Below, in pieces: positions 9,174 through 16,593 of a stretch of 64,000 nucleotides of DNA. The position numbers were made by a program, and so were the translations under genes. Source of the stretch: Roseicyclus persicicus. Lineage in GTDB: Bacteria; Pseudomonadota; Alphaproteobacteria; Rhodobacterales; Rhodobacteraceae. The DNA is taken from positions 186,001-250,000 of the forward strand of contig NZ_JAAZQQ010000004.1 in assembly GCF_012395815.1 (NCBI RefSeq), read 5' to 3'. Below the pieces are notes generated by a model. That model ran no database searches, was not told where the DNA came from, and saw only the letters and a program-made list of their open reading frames with translations. Within the stretch, counting starts at the first letter, position 1, and every line of letters begins with the position of its first letter.

Positions 9174-10618
9174 TCCGGGTCGGTGGCGTAGATCAGGCGT
9201 TCCGCGCAGGGGGCGACGCGCAGGATGTTGGTGGAGCCCTGCACGTTGAACGGCACACCGGCGGTGACGATGATCTGGTCGTCCTCGGAGGCATAGCCGC
9301 CGTCCCGCGCGGCCCGCGCGGCCGAGACCACCGCGCCCTTGAAGCGGGTCAGCTCGCCGGTCATGTAGCAGTGGCAGCCCCAGGTCAGGCACATGCGCCG
9401 CGCCACGCCCACGATGGGGGTCAGCGCGATGATCGGAACGCGGGGGCGTTCGCGCGCGACCAGCGCCGCGGTGCCGCCCGACTGGGTGAAGCAGCAGATC
9501 GCCTTGATGTCGACGGTCTCGGCGATCTCGCGCGCCGCGGCGACGATGGCGTCCGCGGTGGAGGACCGCGCCACCTGCCGCGAGGCGGCCATGATGGTGT
9601 GGAAGTTGGGGTCGTTCTCGACCTCGAGCGCGACGTTGTGCATCGTCTGCACCGCCTCGACCGGGTAGGAGCCGGCCGCCGATTCCGCCGACAGCATCAC
9701 CGCGTCGGCACCCTCGTAGAGCGCGGTGGCCACGTCCGACACCTCGGCGCGGGTGGGCATCGGGCTTTCGATCATCGACTCGAGCATCTGGGTGGCGACG
9801 ATCACGGGCTTGGCCGCCGAGCGGCACTTGCGCACCAGCCGCTTCTGGATCGGCGGCACCGCGTGGACGGGCAGTTCGACGCCGAGGTCGCCACGCGCCA
9901 CCATGATGCCGTCCGAGGCGGCGAGGATCTCGTCGAAGGCCTTCACCGCCGCGGGCTTCTCGATCTTGGACAGGATCGCGGCGCGGCCGCGGGCCAGCGC
10001 GCGGGCCTCGGTCACGTCGGCGGCGCGCTGCACGAAGGACAGCGCCAGCCAGTCGACGCCCAGCTCGCAGACGAATTCGAGGTCGGCGCGGTCCTTTTCC
10101 GACAGGGCCGCCAGCGGCAGCACCACGTCGGGCACGTTCACGCCCTTACGGTTCGAGATCGGGCCGCCCGCGATGACGGTGCAGTCGGCGTAATCCGGCC
10201 CGCAGTCGTCGACACGCAGCCGCACCTTGCCGTCGTTCACCAGGAGCCGCGCGCCGGGTTCCAGCGCGGCGAAGATCTCGGGGTGGGGCAGCTGCACGCG
10301 CTTGGCATCGCCCGGCCGCTCGTCGAGGTCGAAGCGGAACGAGGCGCCGTTCTTCAGGACGTGGCCGTCGTCGCTGGCGAAGACACCGCAGCGCAGCTTC
10401 GGGCCCTGCAGGTCGGCGAGGATGGCGATGGGCCGGCCCACCGATTTTTCCACCTTGCGGATCGCGGCGTGGCGCGCGGCGATTTCCGCGTGGCTGCCGT
10501 GCGACATGTTCAGGCGGAACACGTCGGCGCCGGCCTGGTAGAGCTTGCGGATCATGTGCTCGCCGTCCGAGGCGGGGCCCAGCGTGGCCACGATCTTGAC
10601 GTTGCGGTCGCGTTTCAT
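9170..10618 (-). CDS. pyk: pyruvate kinase
   Basis: 482 residues. Converts phosphoenolpyruvate and ADP to pyruvate and ATP, the last step of the glycolytic/Entner-Doudoroff lower branch. The N-terminal RNVKIVATLGPAS, the barrel motif RLNMSHGSH, the active-site signature ILSKIEKPAAV with the catalytic lysine, MVARGDLGVELP, and ATQMLESMIESPMPTRAEVSDVA with ADAVMLSAESAAG are all present. The C-terminal domain begins near residue 350. A LacI-family-like operator lies 33-46 bases upstream of the start (10651-10664), suggesting carbon-source regulation. Confidence 0.97.
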   Translation of the reverse strand: MKRDRNVKIVATLGPASDGEHMIRKLYQAGADVFRLNMSHGSHAEIAARHAAIRKVEKSVGRPIAILADLQGPKLRCGVFASDDGHVLKNGASFRFDLDERPGDAKRVQLPHPEIFAALEPGARLLVNDGKVRLRVDDCGPDYADCTVIAGGPISNRKGVNVPDVVLPLAALSEKDRADLEFVCELGVDWLALSFVQRAADVTEARALARGRAAILSKIEKPAAVKAFDEILAASDGIMVARGDLGVELPVHAVPPIQKRLVRKCRSAAKPVIVATQMLESMIESPMPTRAEVSDVATALYEGADAVMLSAESAAGSYPVEAVQTMHNVALEVENDPNFHTIMAASRQVARSSTADAIVAAAREIAETVDIKAICCFTQSGGTAALVARERPRVPIIALTPIVGVARRMCLTWGCHCYMTGELTRFKGAVVSAARAARDGGYASEDDQIIVTAGVPFNVQGSTNILRVAPCAERLIYATDPE

Positions 10619-10650
10619 CTGTCGGTCTCCCGCCTGTTCGGTCGGCGCGC

Positions 10651-10664
10651 TGTTAGCGCAAACA
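10651..10664. promoter_or_regulatory. candidate LacI-family operator upstream of pyk
   Basis: TGTTAGCGCAAACA is a near-perfect even palindrome with a central CG (one unpaired position), the form bound by LacI-family regulators. It lies 33-46 bases before the pyk ATG, in the pyk/amidohydrolase divergent region. In Rhodobacter sphaeroides the LacI-family regulator CceR controls lower glycolysis genes including pyk, so a CceR-type site is a reasonable inference. I cannot confirm the match to its exact consensus here. Confidence 0.55.
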
Positions 10665-10842
10665 TCCCTGTCCTTCCGGCTTCATGGCGCAATTCGGGGG
10701 TTCGGACAACAGGCTTGCCCCGTCCCACTGGCCAAGCGCGGCGAAAGGGCCTATTTCCGCCCGCGTTCCGGGCAGAAGGCAGGGCCGCGGCATGACGCCA
10801 GCCTACCACATCTAAGGGGAAACGCGACACGGGCGTTGGGTC

Positions 10843-11529
10843 GTGACCTGCGACCACGCCTCGAACCGCGTGCCGCCGGAGGTGGCGGGCGGCGACCTGG
10901 GCCTGCCGCCCGAGGACATGGCGCGCCACATCGCCTACGACGTGGGTGCGGCGGGCGTGGCCCGCGCGCTGGCCGAGGCGCTGGACGCCCCGGTGATCCT
11001 GTCGGATTTCTCGCGCCTCGTGATCGACCCCAACCGGGGCGAGGACGACCCGACGCTGTGCATGAAGATCTATGACGGCTCGATCATCCCCGCGAACCGC
11101 CATGCCGACGCGGCCGAGGTGGAGCGCAGGCTGGAGCTGTTCCACCGCCCCTACCACCGCGGGATCGAGCGGTTGCTGGCCGCGCGGCCCGACCCGGTGA
11201 TCGTGGCGGTCCATTCCTTCACGCCACAGTTCGTCGGCCGCCCACCGCGCCCGTGGCATGTCGGCGTGCTCTATGCCGGCGACACGCGGCTCGCCTACCC
11301 GCTGCTCGCGCGGTTGAACGCCGAGCCGGACCTCTGCGTGGGCGACAACCAGCCCTATTCCGGCCACCTGCCGGGCGACGCGCTGGACCGGCACGGGGTG
11401 CAACGGGGCCTGCCGCATGTGCTGGTCGAGGTGCGCAACGACCTGATCGGCACGGCGGAGGAGCAGCGCGCCTGGGGCCTCCGGCTTGCGCCGATGCTTG
11501 ACGCGGCGCTTCGGAATGCCGAGGTCTGA
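10843..11529 (+). CDS. N-formylglutamate amidohydrolase family protein, 5' end interrupted by a stop codon
   Basis: 228 residues if translated from GTG 10843. The family hydrolyses N-formylglutamate to formate and glutamate (HutG-like); zinc/active-site motifs are CDHASNRVPPEV near the start, SRLVIDPNRGEDDP, and VHSFTP with LVEVRNDL. The natural start is probably ATG 10792: that frame reads MTPAYHI, then TAA at 10813-10815, then GETRHGRWVVTCDHASN, which continues the usual N-terminal strand. One G-to-T change (GAA to TAA) would explain it. Starting at GTG 10843 keeps CDHASN but trims the first strand; an AGGGGA sequence lies about 22 bases upstream. It may be a recent pseudogene, a re-initiating gene or a sequencing error. 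Confidence 0.75.
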   Translation: MTCDHASNRVPPEVAGGDLGLPPEDMARHIAYDVGAAGVARALAEALDAPVILSDFSRLVIDPNRGEDDPTLCMKIYDGSIIPANRHADAAEVERRLELFHRPYHRGIERLLAARPDPVIVAVHSFTPQFVGRPPRPWHVGVLYAGDTRLAYPLLARLNAEPDLCVGDNQPYSGHLPGDALDRHGVQRGLPHVLVEVRNDLIGTAEEQRAWGLRLAPMLDAALRNAEV

Positions 11530-11552
11530 GGAAAGCCCCGAAAGGACATCCC

Positions 11553-11849
11553 ATGGACGACCAGACCAAGACCGAGCTTGAGGCCGCCGCCTTCCGCCGC
11601 CTGCTGCAGCACCTGAACGAGCGCGCAGACGTGCAGAACATCGACCTGATGAACCTGGCCGGCTTCTGCCGCAACTGCCTGTCGCGCTGGTACCAGGAGG
11701 CCGCGGCCGAGCGTGGGATCGAGATGGGCAAGGAGGAGGCGCGCGTGGTCGTCTACGGCATGCCCTACGACGACTGGAAGGCGCAGCACCAGACCGAGGC
11801 GTCGGCCGAGCAGAAGGCCGCCTTCGACAAGTCGCACCCCGGCCATTGA
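11553..11849 (+). CDS. DUF1244 domain-containing protein
   Basis: 98 residues covering the whole DUF1244 family: an N-terminal helix (ETLEAAAFRRLLQHL-like), the conserved centre NLAGFCRNCLSRWY with two cysteines, and VVYGMPYDDWK. The family is widespread in alpha- and gammaproteobacteria; function is not established. It has AAAGGA upstream of the ATG and lies 23 bases after the amidohydrolase gene. Its stop codon overlaps the TTG start of the pseudouridine synthase gene. Confidence 0.88.
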   Translation: MDDQTKTELEAAAFRRLLQHLNERADVQNIDLMNLAGFCRNCLSRWYQEAAAERGIEMGKEEARVVVYGMPYDDWKAQHQTEASAEQKAAFDKSHPGH

Positions 11850-12508
11850 CCGACCCCAACCCCGCCTTCGCCTACGCGCCCCCCGACGCGCCGCTGGACG
11901 TGATCCACGCGGACGACCACCTGCTGGTGCTGAACAAGCCCGCCGGGCTGCTGTCGGTGCCGGGGCGGGGCGAGCACCTGGCCGATTGCCTGATGGAACG
12001 GGCCAGGGCGGCGTTTCCCACCGCGCTGCTGGTGCACCGGCTCGACATGGACACGTCGGGCGTGATGGTCTTCGCGCTGACGCCGCACGCGCAGCGGCAC
12101 CTCGGGCAGCAGTTCGAGCACCGGCAGACGAAAAAGGTCTATGTCGCCCGCGTCTGGGGCGCGGTGGCCGAGGCCGAGGGCGAGATCGACCTGCCGCTCT
12201 GCGTCGATTGGCCGAACCGCCCGCGCCAGCACGTGAACTGGGAGAAGGGCAAGCCCGCAAAGACCGCGTGGCGGCGGATCCGGGTCGAGGATGGCACCAC
12301 ACGGATGCGGCTCTACCCCAGGACCGGGCGGTCGCATCAGCTGCGCGTCCACATGAAGGAGATCGGGCACCCGATCCTGGGCGATCCGTTCTATGCCGAG
12401 GGCGCGGCGCGGGCGTTCCCGCGCCTCATGCTCCACGCCGAAAGCCTGAAGCTGAAGCACCCAGAGGGCGGGCAAGGGATGCTGTTCCGCGCGCCGGTGC
12501 CGTTCTGA
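11846..12508 (+). CDS. rluA: RluA-family pseudouridine synthase
   Basis: 220 residues. Converts uridine to pseudouridine in structured RNA. The catalytic motif HRLDMDTSG carries the nucleophilic aspartate D67; LYPRTGRSHQLRVHM and GHPILGDPFYA are the other conserved family blocks. There is no S4 domain and the short length fits the RluA (dual rRNA/tRNA) branch, though exact target uridines cannot be read from sequence. The start is TTG at 11846, overlapping the DUF1244 stop (TTGA), so translation is probably coupled. The last 83 bases overlap a convergent gene. Confidence 0.88.
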   Translation: MTDPNPAFAYAPPDAPLDVIHADDHLLVLNKPAGLLSVPGRGEHLADCLMERARAAFPTALLVHRLDMDTSGVMVFALTPHAQRHLGQQFEHRQTKKVYVARVWGAVAEAEGEIDLPLCVDWPNRPRQHVNWEKGKPAKTAWRRIRVEDGTTRMRLYPRTGRSHQLRVHMKEIGHPILGDPFYAEGAARAFPRLMLHAESLKLKHPEGGQGMLFRAPVPF

Positions 12509-13214
12509 CGGCGGCGTGGGCGGCCAGCCACAGCGCGTCAAGATCGCGCAGCGCGGCGGCGTCGAAGCGGTCGGCCTCGTCCCAGTAGCGCCCCGAGGGG
12601 ACCATGTAGCCAAGCGCGGCCTCGCGCGCCTCGGCCGCCTGCATCGTGGCCGTGTCGGGGGTGATGGGCAGGGCCGTGGTCACCTCCTCCAGCCCGGCGC
12701 GGGGGAACACCAGGCGGCTGGGGCCGGCGGAGAGGTTCACCACCGCGCAGCCCTGCCGCGCCGCGATCAGCTGCAACCGCGCGGCCTTGGCCTCCAGGCT
12801 CTGCAGCGTCACGTCGGGGCGCAGGGGGTCGGCGGTGCCGGTGCCGTAGAAATGCGTCCGCCCCGTGGCGGCATAGACCATGTCGCAGCCGAAATAGGCG
12901 ATCACCCGTGGCCGCAGCGCGCCCAGCGCCCAGTAGCCTGCGGTGAAGGCCATGGTGCCGCCCGCGTAGACGAAGCCGCCATGGGCGTTCTGGATCGGCA
13001 CATACTCGGCCGCCTCGACCCGGCGCTGCCCGGGCGCGAGGACCGGCGGGCGGTGTTCCACCGGGAAATCCTCGGGGTGGATCGACACGTCCCAGTCGGG
13101 GCGCAGCCGCCAGGCGTTGTTGATGGCCACGATGTGGGTCAGCGCGGCGCGGCCCCAGCCGCGCACGGCGACGGCGGCGGGCCCGCTGCCGAGGATCAAC
13201 ACGATCGGGTCCAT
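12426..13214 (-). CDS. hypothetical protein resembling MptE/DUF115 or CST-type sialyltransferase folds
   Basis: 262 residues from ATG 13214, chosen over ATG 13223 because AAGGG lies nine bases upstream of the former. The N-terminus LILGSGPAAVAV, followed by VAINNAWRLRPDWDVSIHPEDF, and the central GFVYAGGTMAFTAGYWA, FGCDMVY, THFYGTGTADPL resemble the nucleotide-sugar or nucleotide binding pattern of the 6-hydroxymethylpterin pyrophosphokinase MptE-like and GT42 sialyltransferase groups. This is pattern similarity only. The final 83 bases overlap the 3' end of the convergent rluA. Confidence 0.65.
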   Translation of the reverse strand: MDPIVLILGSGPAAVAVRGWGRAALTHIVAINNAWRLRPDWDVSIHPEDFPVEHRPPVLAPGQRRVEAAEYVPIQNAHGGFVYAGGTMAFTAGYWALGALRPRVIAYFGCDMVYAATGRTHFYGTGTADPLRPDVTLQSLEAKAARLQLIAARQGCAVVNLSAGPSRLVFPRAGLEEVTTALPITPDTATMQAAEAREAALGYMVPSGRYWDEADRFDAAALRDLDALWLAAHAAVRTAPARGTASLARPLGASASGFRRGA

Positions 13215-13281
13215 GGCGCCCATCCCTTGCCGTCTACGGCAGGAGATAGGCCCATCGGATCACGGGACCACGACAGATGTC

Positions 13282-13306
13282 CGCGCCGCGGCGTCACCGC
13301 GGCGCG
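13282..13306. terminator. GC-rich hairpin after the aldehyde dehydrogenase gene
   Basis: Perfect 10-base arms CGCGCCGCGG/CCGCGGCGCG (13282-13291, 13297-13306) with a 5-base loop, starting 6 bases past the aldehyde dehydrogenase stop on the minus strand. There is no U-run, so termination efficiency is uncertain. Confidence 0.45.
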
Positions 13307-13312
13307 AAGGCG

Positions 13313-14746
13313 TCACTCCCAGTCGCTGACGGCCTTGACCTCGAGGAACTCGTGGATGCCCCACACGCCCCCTTCGCGGCCATTGCCCGACTGCTTCATG
13401 CCGCCGAAGGGCGAGCCCTTGCCGAAGCCCTTGCCGTTGCATTCCACCATGCCCGAGCGCAGCTGCCGCGCCACGCGGCGCAGGCGGTCCTTGTCGCTGG
13501 TCTGGATGTAGTTGGTCAGGCCGTACTCGGTGTCGTTGGCCATCCGCACCGCGTCTTCCTCGGTGTCGAAGGGGATGATCGACAGGACCGGGCCAAAGAT
13601 CTCCTCGCGGTAGATCGTCATGTCGGGCGTCACGTCGGCGAACACCGTGGGCCGCACGAAATAGCCGCGGTTGAGGTGGCCGGGCCGCCCGGTGCCCCCC
13701 GCGACCAGCCGCGCGCCCTCGTCGATGCCGGTCTGGATCAGGGCCTGGATCTTGTCGAACTGCACGCCGGACACGACCGGGCCGATGCCGCGGCCTTCCT
13801 GGCTGGCGGGGATGACCGGCGTGTCCTCGGCCACCTTGGCGGCGATCTCCACCGCCGCCTCGTAGCGGTCGCGGTGGACCAGCATCCGGGTCGGCGCGTT
13901 GCAGGACTGGCCCGAGTTGTTGAAGCAGCGGGTCGCGCCGCGTTTCACCGCCTTGTCGTCGGCATCGGCAAAGATGATGTTGGCGCCCTTGCCGCCCAGC
14001 TCGAGGCTGACGCGCTTGATCGTGTCGGCCGCCGCCTTGGAGATCAGGCGGCCGGCGCGGGTCGAGCCGGTGAAGCTGACCATGTCGACATCGGGGTGTG
14101 CCGACAGCTGGCTGCCCACGCCCGGCCCGTCCCCGTTCACCAGGTTGAACACGCCCGGAGGCAGGCCCGCGGCATCCACGATCTCGGCAAAGACGAGGGC
14201 CGACAGCGGCGACACCTCGGACGGCTTCAGCACCATGGTGCAGCCCGCGACCAGCGCCGGCGCGACCTTGAGCGCGATCTGGTTCATCGGCCAGTTCCAC
14301 GGAGTGATCAGCGCGCAGACGCCGATCGGTTCGTGGAAGATCCGCTCGCCCGGCGCGTGGGGGCCCAGCGGGCGGTCCCACTCCATCTCCTTCGCGGCGG
14401 CGATGAAGCCCTCGATGTGCCAGTCGCCCGAGGTCACCTGCTGCTGGCGCGACCAGTCGATGGGCGCGCCCATCTCGGCGCTGATCGCCTGCGCCATGTC
14501 CTCGGACCGCTTGAGGTAGGCCGCCAGCAGCCGCTCCAGCGCGGCGATGCGGTCGGCCAGGGGCGTCGCGGCCCAGCCCGGAAAGGCACGGCGCGCGGCG
14601 GCGACGGCCGCGTCGGTGTCGGCCTGCCCGCCCAGCGAGATGGTGGCGCAGACCTCCTCGGTCGAGGGGTCGATCACGGGCAGGTCGTTCGGCACGGCCG
14701 GCGCGACCCAGCGCCCGTCGATGTAGAAATGGCGGCTGTTCTGCAT
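13313..14746 (-). CDS. aldehyde dehydrogenase (NAD(P)+) family protein
   Basis: 477 residues, the usual length. Oxidises an aldehyde to the acid with NAD(P)+. Catalytic residues are visible: N151 in ITPWNWPMN, the general base E249 in SLELGGKGAN and the nucleophile C282 in NNSGQSCNAPTR. The family-typical LKPSEVSPLSA and GFTGST-like SFTGSTRAG motifs are present. The closest subgroup looks like broad-specificity aldehyde dehydrogenases; the natural substrate is not evident. It is transcribed divergently from a 1-Cys peroxiredoxin gene, which might indicate a shared response to reactive aldehydes or peroxides, but that is inference. Confidence 0.92.
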   Translation of the reverse strand: MQNSRHFYIDGRWVAPAVPNDLPVIDPSTEEVCATISLGGQADTDAAVAAARRAFPGWAATPLADRIAALERLLAAYLKRSEDMAQAISAEMGAPIDWSRQQQVTSGDWHIEGFIAAAKEMEWDRPLGPHAPGERIFHEPIGVCALITPWNWPMNQIALKVAPALVAGCTMVLKPSEVSPLSALVFAEIVDAAGLPPGVFNLVNGDGPGVGSQLSAHPDVDMVSFTGSTRAGRLISKAAADTIKRVSLELGGKGANIIFADADDKAVKRGATRCFNNSGQSCNAPTRMLVHRDRYEAAVEIAAKVAEDTPVIPASQEGRGIGPVVSGVQFDKIQALIQTGIDEGARLVAGGTGRPGHLNRGYFVRPTVFADVTPDMTIYREEIFGPVLSIIPFDTEEDAVRMANDTEYGLTNYIQTSDKDRLRRVARQLRSGMVECNGKGFGKGSPFGGMKQSGNGREGGVWGIHEFLEVKAVSDWE

Positions 14747-14992
14747 GGAGCTCCCTCCTTGTCCTTGGGGGCGACACTCGCACTCCCCATCCCGGGCCGC
14801 AAGCCGGGCCGGCGACATGCCGCGCGCCGCAAACGACGGTCCTGCCGGCGCCCGATCGGCGGAACGCGGGTTCCGGGGTGGCAAGGGCGGCGGAATGCCC
14901 CTCCTTTTCTGCGGCGTGACAGCGCGGACCCCGTGCGGGCCGGCGCCCGAGGGCATATGTCGGCGCCGACCGCAGCAGAAGGAGATACCCCC

Positions 14993-15646
14993 ATGGCCCT
15001 GCGCATCAACGACACCTTTCCCAACCTCACCGTGACGACCGACCAGGGCAGCTTCGCGCTGCACGACTACCAGGGCGACGGCTGGCTGATCCTGTTCTCG
15101 CACCCCAAGGACTTCACGCCGGTCTGCACGACGGAATTCGGCGCCGTGGCGCAGCTGGCCGACGAATGGGCAAAACGGAACACCAAGGTGATCGGCCTGT
15201 CCGTCGACAAGGCCGAGGAGCACGTCAAATGGAAGGCCGACATCGAAACCGTGTCGGGCGCCAAGGCGGGCTTTCCGATCATCGCCGATGACGACCTGAC
15301 GGTGTCCAAGGCGCTCGACATGCTGCCGGCCGACGCCTACCTGCCCGACGGCCGCACCGCCGCCGACAGCGCCAGCGTGCGGGTGGTGTTCATCGTCGCG
15401 CCGAACCGCAAGGTGCAGCTGATGATGACCTACCCGATGTCGGTCGGCCGCAACTTCGCCGAGGTGCTGCGCGCGCTGGATGCGCTGCAGGCCACCTACG
15501 GCGTGCCGCTCGCCACCCCGGCCAACTGGGTGCACGGACAGGACGTGATCGTCGCCCTCAGCCTCGACGACGCCGCCGCGACCGCGAAGTTCGGCCAGAT
15601 CGACAAGAAGCTGCCCTACCTGCGCACGACCAAGATGCCGGCGTGA
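14993..15646 (+). CDS. 1-Cys peroxiredoxin (Prx6 type)
   Basis: 217 residues. Reduces peroxides through the single cysteine of the protein, C45 in DFTPVCTTEF. The lack of any resolving cysteine and the C-terminal extension (ATPANWVHGQDVIV) identify the Prx6/1-Cys class. The start ATG 14993 has a strong AAGGAGAT ribosome binding site. It is divergent from the aldehyde dehydrogenase gene and followed by a clear terminator, so it is probably monocistronic. Confidence 0.95.
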   Translation: MALRINDTFPNLTVTTDQGSFALHDYQGDGWLILFSHPKDFTPVCTTEFGAVAQLADEWAKRNTKVIGLSVDKAEEHVKWKADIETVSGAKAGFPIIADDDLTVSKALDMLPADAYLPDGRTAADSASVRVVFIVAPNRKVQLMMTYPMSVGRNFAEVLRALDALQATYGVPLATPANWVHGQDVIVALSLDDAAATAKFGQIDKKLPYLRTTKMPA

Positions 15647-15663
15647 CGCGGCGCGAAACGCAG

Positions 15664-15692
15664 GAAGGCCCCCGGAAATCCCGGGGGCCTTT
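15664..15692 (+). terminator. rho-independent terminator after the peroxiredoxin gene
   Basis: Stem GGCCCCCGG/CCGGGGGCC with a short AAAT-containing loop, flanked by A residues on the left and TTT on the right, 18 bases after the stop codon. The symmetric A/T flanks allow it to serve the convergent L,D-transpeptidase gene as well. Confidence 0.85.
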
Positions 15693-15709
15693 CCCGTTCC
15701 GGCGCCCCG

Positions 15710-16342
15710 TCAGGCTATGCGCTGCTGGTAGAGGTAGGCCATCGAACCGACCTCGACGTTGTCGTAGAGGTCGATGACGTGGGCGTTGACCATCCGCACG
15801 CAGCCCGACGAGGCCGAGGTGCCGATGGACCAGGGCTGCGGCGTGCCGTGGATGCGCAGGTAGGTGTCGCGGCTGCCCTCGTAGAGATAGAAGGCACGCG
15901 CCCCCAGCGGGTTGTCGGGGCCGCCGGGCACGCCTTCGGCGAACTGCGCGTAGATGTGCGGCTCGCGGGCGATCATGTTGGCGGTCGGGGTCCAGGACGG
16001 CCATTCCGCCTTGCGCCCGATGCGGAAGGTGCCGGGCTGGTAGAGGCCGGGGCGGCCGATGGCCACGCCGTAGCGCATCGCGGTGCCGTCGGTGCCGATG
16101 TGGTAGAGGTAGCGCGCGACCGCGTCGACGTGGATGTCGCCCGCGCGCAGTCCGGCGCGGTGCTGCACCCGGGTCGGCATGAAGCGCGGGTGCAGGCCCC
16201 AGGGGTTGTTGGCGTTCGGGTCGGGGTCGGGGCGGGTCACCTGCGCGTCGAAGCCGACAGAATCCTGCGCCACCGCAGGCGCCGCGAGGGCGCCGGAAAA
16301 CAGCGCGGCGCTGGTGACGATGAAATGGCGGCGGGTCAGCAT
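15710..16342 (-). CDS. L,D-transpeptidase (YkuD domain), exported
   Basis: 210 residues from ATG 16342; an earlier in-frame start would place extra residues before the signal. The N-terminus MLTRRHFIVTSAALFSGALA has a twin-arginine-like export signal. The YkuD catalytic block HGTPQPWSIGTSASSGCVRM contains the nucleophilic cysteine and the conserved histidine. Such enzymes make 3-3 crosslinks in peptidoglycan or attach proteins to it, in the periplasm. It is convergent with the peroxiredoxin gene. Confidence 0.9.
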   Translation of the reverse strand: MLTRRHFIVTSAALFSGALAAPAVAQDSVGFDAQVTRPDPDPNANNPWGLHPRFMPTRVQHRAGLRAGDIHVDAVARYLYHIGTDGTAMRYGVAIGRPGLYQPGTFRIGRKAEWPSWTPTANMIAREPHIYAQFAEGVPGGPDNPLGARAFYLYEGSRDTYLRIHGTPQPWSIGTSASSGCVRMVNAHVIDLYDNVEVGSMAYLYQQRIA

Positions 16343-16512
16343 GGCCCCAACTCCTTGCTCACGGGCGAGAATCGCCCGGCGGATCACCCTTCGTTGTGGA
16401 ATCTCCGCGACCTGTGGACAAGTCCCTTGGTCCTCACGTTCTGGTCAGCGGGCGATAGGCCCGGCAGGAGGCCGCCGATACGGTCCGCCTATTCCTGTGG
16501 ACAGCGCCCCGC

Positions 16513-16530
16513 GCGTCACAAAAGCGTAAC
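16513..16530 (+). promoter_or_regulatory. candidate PhoB box upstream of phoX
   Basis: GCGTCACaaaaGCGTAAC is a direct repeat of a 7-base half-site with an 11-base period, the architecture of Pho boxes (CTGTCAT-N4-CTGTCAT). It lies 64-81 bases before the phoX start. The half-sites match the consensus at five to six positions. PhoB control of phoX under phosphate limitation is well established in other bacteria; here it is inferred. Confidence 0.55.
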
Positions 16531-16593
16531 GCCCCCTCCCTAAGCCACGCGGCACAGGCCTAGCCTTGTCAACAAAGCCAGGGAACGCATTCC

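Noticed and set aside
16411-16503. DnaA-box-like TGTGGACAA (one mismatch to TGTGGATAA)
   Set aside because: Only one near-match and one poorer copy, with no dnaA, AT-rich region or other origin feature.
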